NCBI GenBank assembly: GCA_900554855.1
Contig: USIZ01000001.1
Coordinates: forward strand, 1-38,764
Direction of reading: 5' to 3'
Length of the DNA: 38,764 nt
From: an uncultured Eubacteriales bacterium
GTDB lineage: Bacteria; Bacillota; Clostridia; Oscillospirales; Oscillospiraceae
In this document: positions 6,970-15,434 of the stretch, one piece after another
Position numbering within the stretch: position 1 is the stretch's first letter
Layout of the letters: each line of letters opens with the position of its first letter
Notes under the pieces: generated by a model
Seen by the model: only the letters and a program-made list of their open reading frames with translations
Databases searched by the model: none
What the model was told of the DNA's origin: nothing
Made by a program: the position numbers and the translations under genes

Positions 6970-8445
6970 ATGCAGAACAATGACATCCGGAGCCGCGAGG
7001 AGCTCCGCACCCTCATCCAGAAGGCAGTTGCCGACAATGACCCTGCCGGCTTCCAGGCAGCCTTTGACGAAATGCTCCAGCGTGTGGGCCTGGACGTGAA
7101 GCAGGAGTATGAGCAGCAGCTTGCCGACCTTCGCCAGGAAATGGACAGCCGTATCCTGACGGCCCGGGGCGTCCACCAGCTTACCGGCGAGGAGCACGCC
7201 TACTACCAGAAGCTGGGCGAGGCCATGAAGGCCATTGATCCCCGGCAGGCCGTGACCGGCATGGACGCTGTGCTCCCTAAGACGGTGATCGACTCCGTTT
7301 TTGAGGATCTCCAAACCAATCACCCCCTGCTGAGCCGCATCAACTTCCGGGCCACCGGCGGCGCCGTGGAGATCATGGTGAACACCAACGGCCATGAGGA
7401 GGCGGCGTGGGGCGATCTCTGCGACGACATCGTCAAGGAGCTGACCTCCGGCTTTAAGAAGATTCCCGCCCAGCTGCTGAAGCTCTCCGCTTTCCTGCCG
7501 GTGTGCAAGGCCATGCTGGATCTTGGCCCCGAGTGGCTGGACCGCTATGTGCGCGAGGTGCTGTACGAGGCATTCGCCAACGGCATGGAGGCGGGCATCG
7601 TGACCGGCGACGGTGACAAGAAGCCCATCGGCATGACCCGTCAGGTTGGCGACAATGTGGTGCGTTCCGGCAACGCCTATCCCGAGAAGACCCCCGTGAA
7701 GGTGCGGGATCTCAGCCCCGCCACCGTGGGCAATCTGATCTCCCTGATGGCAGCAGACCCCAACGGCAAGGCCCGCCGTGTGGAAAGCATCCTGTTGCTG
7801 GTAAACCCCCAGGACTACTACCAGACGGTGATGCCCGCCACTACGCTGATGGCCCCTGACGGCACCTACCGCAACGACGTGATGCCCTACCCCATGACCA
7901 TCATCCAGACCCCCGCGCTGAGCCGGGGCAAGGCAGTGATGGGCCTCTCCAACCGGTATCTGGCTATGGCGGGCACCGCGCCCAACGGCCGCATTGAGTA
8001 CAGCGACCACTACCATTTCCTGGAGGACGAGCGGGTATACCTTATCAAGGGTTACGCCAACGGTATGCCTCTGGACAACAACGCCTTCCTGCTGCTGGAT
8101 ATTTCCGGCCTGAAGCCCGCCACCTGGAAGGTGACTCAGGTGACGGAGACCGCACCCTCTGACGATGCCACTCTGAGCGCCCTGTCTATTGGCTCTCTGG
8201 CCCTGTCCCCCGCTTTTGCCTCCGGCACCGTGACCTATACGGCGGAGACTACCAACGCCACCAACACCGTGACCGCCGTTCCCTCTGACGCAGGCGCGGA
8301 GATCGAGGTGCTGGTGAACAACCGCAAGATCGACAACGGCAGCGCCGCCACCTGGCAGACCGGAAGCAACACGGTGAAGGTTAACGTCACCGCCGCTGAC
8401 GGCACCGCCAAGAAGACCTACACGGTCACCGTCACCAAGAGCTGA
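6970..8445 (+). CDS. major capsid protein with C-terminal Ig-like domain
   Basis: A 491-residue protein. Residues 1-100 are a charged coiled-coil-like region (RSREELRTLIQKAVADND and following), the likely delta/scaffold domain removed by the protease. Residues about 100-385 are the HK97 capsid fold (FEDLQTNHPLLSRINF, MEAGIVTGDGDKKPIGMTRQ, PYPMTIIQTPALSRGKAVMG). Residues about 398-491 (DDATLSALSIGSLALSPAF through AKKTYTVTVTKS) match the cadherin-like beta-sandwich type often fused to surface proteins. Such domains usually decorate the outside of the capsid. The ribosome binding site is AAAGGAGAA. The stop overlaps the next start (TGATG). Confidence 0.92.
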   Translation: MQNNDIRSREELRTLIQKAVADNDPAGFQAAFDEMLQRVGLDVKQEYEQQLADLRQEMDSRILTARGVHQLTGEEHAYYQKLGEAMKAIDPRQAVTGMDAVLPKTVIDSVFEDLQTNHPLLSRINFRATGGAVEIMVNTNGHEEAAWGDLCDDIVKELTSGFKKIPAQLLKLSAFLPVCKAMLDLGPEWLDRYVREVLYEAFANGMEAGIVTGDGDKKPIGMTRQVGDNVVRSGNAYPEKTPVKVRDLSPATVGNLISLMAADPNGKARRVESILLLVNPQDYYQTVMPATTLMAPDGTYRNDVMPYPMTIIQTPALSRGKAVMGLSNRYLAMAGTAPNGRIEYSDHYHFLEDERVYLIKGYANGMPLDNNAFLLLDISGLKPATWKVTQVTETAPSDDATLSALSIGSLALSPAFASGTVTYTAETTNATNTVTAVPSDAGAEIEVLVNNRKIDNGSAATWQTGSNTVKVNVTAADGTAKKTYTVTVTKS

Positions 8446-8771
8446 TGGCGGATCGGAACAGCCTGCCGCCCGGCCTGCTGTCCGATGTGGAGAACTACCT
8501 GAACATCACCTGGAGCGATGAGGCCACGGATACCAAGGTATCCGGGCTCATCGCCTCCGGGATCGGGTACCTGGACAAGAAGGCCGGAAGCCCGCAGGAC
8601 TATACAGCGGACGGCGACGCACGGACGCTGCTGATGGAATACGTCCGCTACGCCAGAGACAGCGCCCTGGACGTGTTTGAAAACAACTATCAATCTCTCA
8701 TTTTGAGTATGCAGAGCGAAAGGCGGGTGAGCGCGTATGCCATGGAAAGCGCCGTATCGCCCTCGCCGTGA
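8445..8771 (+). CDS. head-tail connector (gp6-like)
   Basis: A 108-residue protein. The DVENYLNITWSDEATDTKVSG start and the helical YVRYARDSALDVFENNYQ region are typical of the gp6/adaptor proteins that bind below the portal. Its ATG overlaps the capsid stop. It overlaps the head-closure gene by 35 bases in another frame. Position and size support the call more than any single motif. Confidence 0.82.
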   Translation: MADRNSLPPGLLSDVENYLNITWSDEATDTKVSGLIASGIGYLDKKAGSPQDYTADGDARTLLMEYVRYARDSALDVFENNYQSLILSMQSERRVSAYAMESAVSPSP

Positions 8772-9135
8772 CAGCGAGATTACTCAGACCTATTCCGACG
8801 GACTGGTCAAGGTCTATGCCGTTGCAGATACGGCGGCGCCGGGCTACAAGCCTGTGGAGGGTTTGACATTTAAGGCCGCTTTGCGATACGAGGAGCGGCG
8901 TCTTGGCATCCAGCGGTATTACGAGGGACGGCAGAATCAGGCTCAGATCGAGCGGGTGCTGCGGGTTCCACGGGTCCCCGGCGTGAGCAGCCAGGACGTG
9001 GCTGTGACGGAGGACGGCAAGCAGTACCGCATCGATCTGATCCAGACAACAACCGACGTTTTCCCGGAAAGCATGGATCTGACGCTGCTGCGGATTGAGC
9101 AGAAATACGAGGTGCCACATGACCACCTGGTATGA
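8737..9135 (+). CDS. head closure / head-tail adaptor protein
   Basis: A 132-residue protein, beta-rich in its middle and end (LTFKAALRYEERRLGIQRYYEGRQ, QYRIDLIQTTTDVFPESMDL). This is the pattern of SPP1 gp16-type head-closure proteins, which seal the portal after packaging. It starts inside the end of the connector gene, near AAAGGCGGGTGAG. It overlaps the next gene by 17 bases. The call depends mainly on gene order. Confidence 0.72.
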   Translation: MPWKAPYRPRRDSEITQTYSDGLVKVYAVADTAAPGYKPVEGLTFKAALRYEERRLGIQRYYEGRQNQAQIERVLRVPRVPGVSSQDVAVTEDGKQYRIDLIQTTTDVFPESMDLTLLRIEQKYEVPHDHLV

Positions 9136-9436
9136 GCGAGTGATCGCCGCCCACCGAGCGGTGACAGACGCAGTGAGCCACGCCGTCCGGCTCAAATCCG
9201 ACCGCTATTTTGTGTGGCAAGAGGACGGCAGCCATGATCTTCCCGGAGACAACGGCCACGGAGAGACCGCCGTCACCGGCACCACGGATCTGTTTACCAA
9301 ATCCGAGTTTGACCCATGGGTTGAGCAGCTGGGCGAGAGTTTCAGCGCCCATGGCATTTCCTGGACGCTGAACTCCGTCCAGTACGAGGCGGACACCGGC
9401 TTTATCCACTACGAGTGGGTGTGGGAGGTGACCTAA
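9119..9436 (+). CDS. neck / tail-completion protein (minor capsid type)
   Basis: A 105-residue protein starting MTTWYERVIAAHRAVTDAVSHAV and ending FIHYEWVWEVT. The ATG at 9119 has GAGGTG just upstream. Its place between head closure and an HK97 gp10-like protein, and its size, match the neck proteins of siphoviruses. No motif gives a more exact role. The stop overlaps the next ATG (TAATG). Confidence 0.6.
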   Translation: MTTWYERVIAAHRAVTDAVSHAVRLKSDRYFVWQEDGSHDLPGDNGHGETAVTGTTDLFTKSEFDPWVEQLGESFSAHGISWTLNSVQYEADTGFIHYEWVWEVT

Positions 9437-9924
9437 TGGCAACCATCACGTTTAAAAGCGGCGAGGAATACATTCTGAAGCTCACCCGGCTGGAAAAAGA
9501 GGCTGTGGAGAAAGTCTGCGGCCCTGCTATCCATGACGGAGCAAAAGTTGTGGCTGATGCTATCCGGGCAGAATTGCAGACTGTTCCCACAGACGAGGGC
9601 TGGGGCACGCAGGAGAATCCAGTCCGCGGACCCAAGAAAACGCAAAAGGCTGCGCTGCTGGGAACCCTGGGCATTACCTCCATGCAGAAGGACAATGACG
9701 GAATGTATAACGTCAAAATCGGTTTTGACGGGTATAACAACATTCGATCAAAGCGCTGGCCACAGGGCCAGCCGAATCAGATGGTTGCCCGGGCCATTGA
9801 AAGCGGTACCAGTTGGATGAGCAAAAACCGTTTTGTAGGCAAGGCGGTGAGCCGGGTGAAAAAGCAGGCCCTTGCCGCTATGCAGAAGCGGGCGGAGAGC
9901 GAGATCAACAAAATTATGAAGTGA
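9436..9924 (+). CDS. HK97 gp10-like tail-completion protein
   Basis: A 162-residue protein. The N-terminal helix (LEKEAVEKVCGPAIHDGAKVVADAI), the central GLGTLGITS-like region and the Lys/Ala-rich C-terminal helix are the layout of the HK97 gp10 family, which completes the tail end that joins the head. Translation is coupled to the gene before through TAATG. A palindrome copy follows the stop. Confidence 0.75.
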   Translation: MATITFKSGEEYILKLTRLEKEAVEKVCGPAIHDGAKVVADAIRAELQTVPTDEGWGTQENPVRGPKKTQKAALLGTLGITSMQKDNDGMYNVKIGFDGYNNIRSKRWPQGQPNQMVARAIESGTSWMSKNRFVGKAVSRVKKQALAAMQKRAESEINKIMK

Positions 9925-9930
9925 GCGCGT

Positions 9931-9943
9931 GTCCGATTCGGAC
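9931..9943. repeat. scattered palindrome, copy 3
   Basis: Perfect GTCCGATTCGGAC in the 37-base gap before the tail tube gene, directly beside its ribosome binding site (GAGAAAGGAG). Left flank GT, right flank CG. Confidence 0.9.
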
Positions 9944-9961
9944 CGCGAGAAAGGAGCGCAC

Positions 9962-10558
9962 ATGGCAACCATTGGTTTGAGCAAGCCGTATTACGCTATT
10001 TATGCCGAAGCCGGCGGCGTGGTGAGCTATTCTGACGGTGCGGTAATGGGTAAGGCAACGGAGGCCAATATCTCCATTGAGACCACGGAGGACAACAACC
10101 TCTATGGCGACAACGGACTGGCGGAGACCGACCGCCGCTTTGCCAACGGCACCCTGACCCTGTCTACTACCGATCTGAGTCAGGAGGTCAGCAAGGCCAT
10201 TCTGGGCCTGACGGAGCAGGCGATCACCGGGATCGATGGCGTGACGGATACCTCCGTAAAGGAGCTGGTTTACGATGATACGCAGGTGACCCCCTATCTG
10301 GGCGTGGGTTTCATCATCAAGAAGAAGGTCAACGGCGCGTATAAGTGGCGGGGCGTGGTCCTGCCGAAGATCATGTTTTCCGTGCCGGAAGACGCGGCCA
10401 CCACGCAGGGTGAGTCCATCGAGTGGCAGACCCCGGAGCTGACCGGCGCCATCATGCGGGATGATTCCGCCACCCATGCCTGGAAAAAGGAAGCCACCTT
10501 TACTTCGGAGGCCCAGGCTGAGGCTTATATCAAGGCGCGGCTGGGGATCACCGCATGA
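9962..10558 (+). CDS. major tail (tube) protein
   Basis: A 198-residue protein starting MATIGLSKPYYAIYAEAGG. It has the EANISIETTEDNNLYGDNGLAETDRRF and TLTLSTTDLSQEVSKAILGL stretches typical of phi13-type major tail proteins, and a C-terminal TSEAQAEAYIKARLGI tail. It polymerises into the tail tube. The ATG at 9962 follows AAAGGAG; a GTG within the palindrome (9929) is in frame but less likely to be the start. It overlaps the next gene by 4 bases. Confidence 0.85.
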   Translation: MATIGLSKPYYAIYAEAGGVVSYSDGAVMGKATEANISIETTEDNNLYGDNGLAETDRRFANGTLTLSTTDLSQEVSKAILGLTEQAITGIDGVTDTSVKELVYDDTQVTPYLGVGFIIKKKVNGAYKWRGVVLPKIMFSVPEDAATTQGESIEWQTPELTGAIMRDDSATHAWKKEATFTSEAQAEAYIKARLGITA

Positions 10559-10932
10559 GAACGGCCAGTATCGAGATAGGCGGAAAGGCGCACCTGCTGT
10601 GCTTTTCCGCCCGGGTGGTCCGGGCAGTAACGGAACGCTACGGAGGCGTGGAGCGCATTGACACGGCGCTCTCAGCCGATGACCCGCTCAAGGCACTGGA
10701 TGAGGCGGTGTGGCTGCTGTCGACCATGATGGACGGCGGCGCCCGGTATGCCAAACTAAACGGGCTGGAAACCGCGCCTCCGCTAACAGCGGATGAGCTG
10801 CTGGACGTGATGGATCTGAGCGATTTCGGCCAGCTCCGGACAAAAATCACGGAGGCAGTAGTCTCCGGCAGAGAGACCCACGTGGAGGCGGACCCCGGAA
10901 AAAACGCGGAAACCACTCCGGCGGCCCCTTAG
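10555..10932 (+). CDS. tail assembly chaperone, G form
   Basis: A 125-residue protein: beta-rich start (RTASIEIGGKAHLLCFSARVVRAVTERYGG) and a helical middle (LKALDEAVWLLSTMMDGG). It lies between the tail tube and the tape measure, the standard place of the G chaperone. The end contains the slippery heptamer A_AAA_AAC in exactly the right phase, so a fraction of ribosomes should shift to -1 and make the longer G-T form. The stop TAG lies in the loop of the stimulatory hairpin. Confidence 0.85.
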   Translation: MRTASIEIGGKAHLLCFSARVVRAVTERYGGVERIDTALSADDPLKALDEAVWLLSTMMDGGARYAKLNGLETAPPLTADELLDVMDLSDFGQLRTKITEAVVSGRETHVEADPGKNAETTPAAP

Positions 10933-10946
10933 CGCCGGAGTGGTTT
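10899..10946 (+). promoter_or_regulatory. -1 programmed frameshift signal (slippery site plus stem-loop)
   Basis: The heptamer AAAAAAC (10899-10905) reads A_AAA_AAC in the G frame, the classical -1 slip site. After 4-7 bases follows a stem CCACTCCGGCG (10913-10923) / CGCCGGAGTGG (10933-10943), extended by three A-U pairs, with a 9-base loop holding the G stop codon. A T-run follows, so the same hairpin could also act as a weak terminator. Confidence 0.88.
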
Positions 10947-11105
10947 TTATGGTATGGCATGGCCGTCGGCCTGTCTTACACCGAGGCGCTGGATGTGCCG
11001 TTCGGAGAGCTGCTGGACTATATCGCCATTGAGCAGATCAAGCGGGAGGGTTTTGCCCCCAAGCACGCTTTGACAGATGACGAAATTATCCCAAATGTGA
11101 GGTGA
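10902..11105 (+). CDS. tail assembly chaperone, T extension reached by -1 frameshift
   Basis: In the -1 frame after the slip, reading continues for about 67 codons, through PLAPEWFLWYGMAVGLSYTEAL and IAIEQIKREGFAPKHAL, to TGA at 11103-11105, five bases before the tape measure start. It is only expressed as part of the G-T fusion and has no ribosome binding site of its own. In lambda-like phages the T part binds the tube protein while G coats the tape measure. Confidence 0.82.
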   Translation, partial: KRGNHSGGPLAPEWFLWYGMAVGLSYTEALDVPFGELLDYIAIEQIKREGFAPKHALTDDEIIPNVR

Positions 11106-11109
11106 TACA

Positions 11110-12933
11110 ATGGCGGCTGATATTGGCCCGAAAATCGGCATTGACGGCGAAAAGGAATTTAGAGAGTCCCTGCGTGCCATGGGACAGCAGCTCAAGACCC
11201 TTGGAACGGAGATGAAGGCGGTGACCTCCGCCTTTGACGTTGACAACGACAGCCAGAAAAAGCTGGCGGCGCAGTCCGACGTGCTGAACCGGCAGTTGGA
11301 AGTCCAGCAGCAGCGCCTGGGCGAGGTGCAGAAGGCACTGGACTACGCCAAGGCCAACTACTCTGAAAACAGCAGCGAGGTGCAGCGGTGGCAGCAGGCT
11401 TTGAACAACGCCACCACCGATGTAAACCGCACGAAAAAGCAGCTCAACGAGCTGGAGACCGGCGTAGAAAACGTGGGCGACGCCATGGACGGCGCCGGAC
11501 AGAAAACCAGCGTTTTTGGCGATGTGCTGAAAGCAAATCTGCTGGGCAGCGCTATCGTGTCCGGCATCAAGGCGGTAGCCAGCGGGATCAAGTCCCTCAT
11601 CAGCGGCGCTATTGAGGGCTACGGCGAGTATGAGCAGCTGGTTGGCGGCGTGGAAACGCTGTTTGGCAGCTCTGCTGACACGGTAATCAAAAACGCGGAG
11701 AACGCCTACAAAACGGCAGGCCTTTCCGCCAACGCCTATATGGAGACTGTGACCAGCTTCTCCGCGTCCCTGCTCCAATCCATGGGCAACGACACGGAGG
11801 CGGCGGCTAAAAAGGCGGATCAGGCGCTCACGGATATGTCCGACAACGCCAACAAGATGGGCACGGACATGCAGTCCATCCAGAACGCTTATCAGGGCTT
11901 TGCCAAGCAAAACTACACCATGCTGGACAACCTGAAACTGGGCTATGGCGGCACGAAGGAGGAAATGCAGCGGCTGATCGACGATGCCAACGCTTTGAAT
12001 GCCGCGCAAGGCAACTACACCAATTACAGTATCGAAAGCTATGCGGACATTGTGGACGCCATCCACACGGTCCAGACGGAAATGGGGATCACCGGTACCA
12101 CGGCACTGGAGGCATCCACCACCGTGGAGGGCTCTATCAACTCCGTGAAGGCGGCATATCAGAATTTTGTCACGGGCCTGGGCGATCAGAACGCCGATAT
12201 CGGTGCTCTGACCGAAGAACTGATCCAGACTGCTGGTACCGTGGCGGAAAACGTGCTGCCGGTGATTGAGAACGTGGTCAAAAATATTGCGGAAACCGTA
12301 AAAAAGCAGGGGCCGGATATGATCACAAAATTCGTGGCATACGCTACGGAAAAGCTTCCGGAAGTGCTGAAGCTGGGCATTCAGTTGATCGTATCTCTGG
12401 TAAAGGGGCTGGCTCAAAATCTGCCGGAACTGCTCCGGGGTACGCTGGCGCTGGTAGATACCATCATCAGTGCCTTTCTGGATTCCCTGCCGGACATCAT
12501 CGAGGTCGGCAAGGACATCGTCCGGGGGCTTTGGGAGGGTATCAAGGCTATGGCCAGCTGGATCGGAGAAAAGGTCTCCGGCTTTGTCGGCGGCCTCGTG
12601 GACGGCGTCAAGGGCGTGCTGGGGATCCACTCGCCCTCCCGAGTGTTTGCCGGAATCGGCCAGAATATGGCGCTGGGCCTTGGTCAGGGCTTTGAGCGGC
12701 AGATGCAGAGCGTCACCGCCGGGATCCAGGACGCCATCCCCACGCCGACGGTGGACACCGTCTACAATGCCGCTGCCGGCCTGGTGAACGGACTTGCGGC
12801 ACAGAGCGCCGGAAGCCCCGGCGGCAGCTATACAATCAACCTCATCCTGCAAAACGGCCAGCAGATCGCCAGCTGGCTTCTGCCTGATCTGCGAGACGCG
12901 GCCAGAAGCAACCCGGAGGTGGCAACGGCATGA
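11110..12933 (+). CDS. tail tape measure protein
   Basis: A 607-residue protein. Residues 15-130 form a long coiled coil (QKKLAAQSDVLNRQLEVQQQ and after). Hydrophobic segments occur at about 150-175 (AIVSGIKAVASGIKSLISG) and about 430-500. The central YGEYEQLVGGVETLFGSSAD and the C-terminal LGIHSPSRVFAGIG are recurrent in Firmicutes tape measures. Length sets tail length; at about 1.5 Angstrom per residue this would give roughly 90 nm (inference). The tail length should be on the short side for siphoviruses. The ATG follows AGGTGATAC. Confidence 0.92.
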   Translation: MAADIGPKIGIDGEKEFRESLRAMGQQLKTLGTEMKAVTSAFDVDNDSQKKLAAQSDVLNRQLEVQQQRLGEVQKALDYAKANYSENSSEVQRWQQALNNATTDVNRTKKQLNELETGVENVGDAMDGAGQKTSVFGDVLKANLLGSAIVSGIKAVASGIKSLISGAIEGYGEYEQLVGGVETLFGSSADTVIKNAENAYKTAGLSANAYMETVTSFSASLLQSMGNDTEAAAKKADQALTDMSDNANKMGTDMQSIQNAYQGFAKQNYTMLDNLKLGYGGTKEEMQRLIDDANALNAAQGNYTNYSIESYADIVDAIHTVQTEMGITGTTALEASTTVEGSINSVKAAYQNFVTGLGDQNADIGALTEELIQTAGTVAENVLPVIENVVKNIAETVKKQGPDMITKFVAYATEKLPEVLKLGIQLIVSLVKGLAQNLPELLRGTLALVDTIISAFLDSLPDIIEVGKDIVRGLWEGIKAMASWIGEKVSGFVGGLVDGVKGVLGIHSPSRVFAGIGQNMALGLGQGFERQMQSVTAGIQDAIPTPTVDTVYNAAAGLVNGLAAQSAGSPGGSYTINLILQNGQQIASWLLPDLRDAARSNPEVATA

Positions 12934-13304
12934 CACAGTTGATTATCAACGGCATTTATCTGCCGGAAACCAGCAGGGACAAGTATCAATGCTATCCCGG
13001 AGAATTGTCTGTTAACGTGCAGATGATCTCCGGCCGGACAGTACAGGAAGTCCGGGGCCATGTGCAGATGATCACATGGAGCTACGATTACATGGGCAAC
13101 GCCCTCTGGCGGCAGCTGGCAGCGGTGCTGCGCTCCGGCAAGGCGTTTCCGGTGGTGTATCTGCCGGACGATTCTGACACCATGGCCACCGGCACGTTTT
13201 TAGTGGAATCCATGACACAGCCAACCTACGCCTTCTCCCGGAATGGCGTAGGGCTGTGGCACAATGTAGGCTTTACGCTGCGGGAGGTGACGCCGCATGA
13301 TTAA
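12930..13304 (+). CDS. distal-tail / baseplate hub-associated protein
   Basis: A 124-residue beta-rich protein overlapping the tape measure stop by ATGA. It lies where siphoviruses keep Dit or a Dit-like protein, but is shorter than usual Dit proteins. Visible stretches: INGIYLPETSRDKYQCYPGE, VRGHVQMITWSYDYMG. No domain is recognised with certainty; a tail-tip role is inferred from position. Confidence 0.6.
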   Translation: MTQLIINGIYLPETSRDKYQCYPGELSVNVQMISGRTVQEVRGHVQMITWSYDYMGNALWRQLAAVLRSGKAFPVVYLPDDSDTMATGTFLVESMTQPTYAFSRNGVGLWHNVGFTLREVTPHD

Positions 13305-15408
13305 AAGCGGGCAGGCGTATCATGCGGCGATCACAGGAGACGCGCGGCGGGTACTGCTGCGGGTGGTCATTGACATCATTTCCCCGGACATCGTGTTCGG
13401 TGCCGGGGATACCTCCGGGCAGATTCCGTGGAGCAAGCCGGAGCAGCTCCACGATAAGGTTTTTGGAAATCCCGCCAAGTACGCTACGTTAGAGCGTGAC
13501 CGGTGGGCGCTGGATGGGACGTGGGACCTTCTCCCGGACGATCCCGCTCAGACGGTGGGCCAGATGAGCTACATCGGCAGCGTGCTTTCCGGCGCGGACG
13601 GGACGTTTTCCGCGCCGCCGTGGGTGGAGCTGCAATTCTCCGGCGTGTCTGTCTTGCAGGCGTGCTCCGTATATTTCCCGGACAATGACTATGACGGCCT
13701 TCCGGAGGATTTTACGGTGGAGATCAAGCAGGGCGGCACGGCGTACCACACACGGACGTACACCGGCAACACAGCTTCCTTCGTATCGCTGGAGGGCTTC
13801 ACGGTCAACAACCCTGACGCCATCCGGGTGACGGTGACCAAATGGTCCCGCCCCGGGCGGCGGATGCGAGTGGTGGAGATCGTCCCCGGCGTATATGAGG
13901 CGTGGGACGGAGGCATGATCGCGGAGTTCAACGTCAAGCAGCAGGGCAACATCGCGGCCACGGCGCTGCCATATGGAACGTGCACCCTCAAGATCGACAA
14001 TCTTTCCCGGCGGTTTGAGCCGCGCAGCAAAAACGGACTGTTTCAGTCCATCGAGGAGCGGCAGGGCATCGACGTATCGTTGGGCGTTCGGCTGGCGGAC
14101 GGAACGGACGAATATAAGCGGCTGGGGATCTTCTATCAGTTTTCCGGCGGGTGGAAAACCGGCGACAACGGCCTGACGATGCAGTGGAATCTGGTGGACA
14201 TTATTGGCCTGCTGGCAAATCGGGAATTTCTGGCACCTGCCACGCTTCCCACTACGCTGGGCGGGTGGATCGGCGCTCTGGCGGCCCAGCTAGGCGTGAA
14301 TTTCAAGGACCGCTGGCACGTGGACCCGGATTTCACGGCCCTGCCGGTGACGGTGCGGACGGCAGAGGATGTGCAGGGAAAAAAGTGCGGGGACATCCTC
14401 CGCTGGGTGTGCCAGGCAACCGGCACATGGCCCCGGGCGGACGCCTCCACCGGAGACCTGACCGCCGAGCCGCTGTGGAGCGAGGGCAACAAAGTGATAC
14501 TGGACAACCTCAACGGCTACCCGGTTATGAAGGCCAACGGGGACGTGGCGGCGCTGATCTTTACCCTCAACGATGGGGCAGGCACAAAATACATTGTGTC
14601 CGGCAATGCCACATCGTCTAGCGAGACGGTGAGCATCGACAATCCATTCATCAAAACGGAGGCGCAGGCGCTGGCGGCGGCGCGGCTGATCCTTTCCACC
14701 TACGGCGGCAACGTGCTGGATCTGACGGGCCGGGGCGATCCGTCCTCCGAGATCGGAGACGTAGAGACGGTGTGGCTGGACGAAAGTCAGGCCACCACGG
14801 CACGGCTGACGATGCAGACGTTCCAGTTTTCGGGCGGCGTCATGCAGGGATGCCAGAGCCAGCTGTTACAGGCGGACGGCAGCTTCCTGTATCAGGGGCG
14901 GGAGATCATCACCACACCCGGCACATGGAAAGCCCCGGCTGGGAAGAAATCTCTGCGGGTCATCCTTGTGGGCAAGGGTGGAGACGGCACCCGCGGCCAG
15001 GACGGCACGTGGGACGCTGCCGGCGCGGGCGGCGTGGACGGTCTGGGCGGTCTGGTATGGGCCGGAACCATCAACATCAACGATGGGCAAGAGTTCCCAG
15101 TGACCTTTGGCGAAAATACAACCTTCGGGGCGTATTCCTCCGCCAACGGAAAGCGCTACGATAACGGCTACACGGACGTGGCCAGCGGCGACAGCTTCGC
15201 CCGGACGGGCGTGGCGAAGCCAAGGCCGGGGACCGGGGACGGCGGGGCCGGCGGCAAGGGCGGTGAACAGGGCCGGCGGCAAAAAATAACATGGGAAGAT
15301 GAAGGCGGTTTTTCTCACAGCTATTGGAAAATCTACAGTTATCCTGGCGTTGGTGCGGATGGCGCGATGGGCGCTTCCGGCTGCGCGGTGGTGTATTACA
15401 GCAAGTAG
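13297..15408 (+). CDS. tail-associated baseplate protein with glycine-rich tip
   Basis: A 703-residue protein. Residues 1-530 are beta-rich and resemble tail hub/Tal-type proteins of Firmicutes phages (DIISPDIVFGAGDTSGQIPW, AEFNVKQQGNIAATALPYG, LLANREFLAPATLPTTLGGW). Residues about 535-703 form a glycine-rich end (KGGDGTRGQDGTWDAAGAGG, GDGGAGGKGGEQG) finishing GADGAMGASGCAVVYYSK. That last pattern ends many tail adhesins whose tips are packed polyglycine helices. It probably forms the central tail tip and contacts the host surface. Overlaps the gene before by 8 bases. No lytic (NlpC/P60 or peptidase) motif was seen. Confidence 0.75.
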   Translation: MIKSGQAYHAAITGDARRVLLRVVIDIISPDIVFGAGDTSGQIPWSKPEQLHDKVFGNPAKYATLERDRWALDGTWDLLPDDPAQTVGQMSYIGSVLSGADGTFSAPPWVELQFSGVSVLQACSVYFPDNDYDGLPEDFTVEIKQGGTAYHTRTYTGNTASFVSLEGFTVNNPDAIRVTVTKWSRPGRRMRVVEIVPGVYEAWDGGMIAEFNVKQQGNIAATALPYGTCTLKIDNLSRRFEPRSKNGLFQSIEERQGIDVSLGVRLADGTDEYKRLGIFYQFSGGWKTGDNGLTMQWNLVDIIGLLANREFLAPATLPTTLGGWIGALAAQLGVNFKDRWHVDPDFTALPVTVRTAEDVQGKKCGDILRWVCQATGTWPRADASTGDLTAEPLWSEGNKVILDNLNGYPVMKANGDVAALIFTLNDGAGTKYIVSGNATSSSETVSIDNPFIKTEAQALAAARLILSTYGGNVLDLTGRGDPSSEIGDVETVWLDESQATTARLTMQTFQFSGGVMQGCQSQLLQADGSFLYQGREIITTPGTWKAPAGKKSLRVILVGKGGDGTRGQDGTWDAAGAGGVDGLGGLVWAGTININDGQEFPVTFGENTTFGAYSSANGKRYDNGYTDVASGDSFARTGVAKPRPGTGDGGAGGKGGEQGRRQKITWEDEGGFSHSYWKIYSYPGVGADGAMGASGCAVVYYSK

Positions 15409-15410
15409 CG

Positions 15411-15423
15411 GTCCGATTCGGAC
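15411..15423. repeat. scattered palindrome, copy 4
   Basis: Perfect GTCCGATTCGGAC two bases after the stop of the baseplate gene and just before GGAGGA of the next gene. Flanks CG and AC. Confidence 0.9.
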
Positions 15424-15434
15424 ACGGAGGAATT

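Noticed and set aside
6046..8016. 656-codon open frame on the minus strand
   Set aside because: It is the shadow of the protease and capsid genes in a GC-rich region; no ribosome binding site and no recognisable protein.
11086..12936. 616-codon open frame on the minus strand
   Set aside because: Fully antisense to the tape measure gene, His/Arg-rich as expected for a shadow frame.
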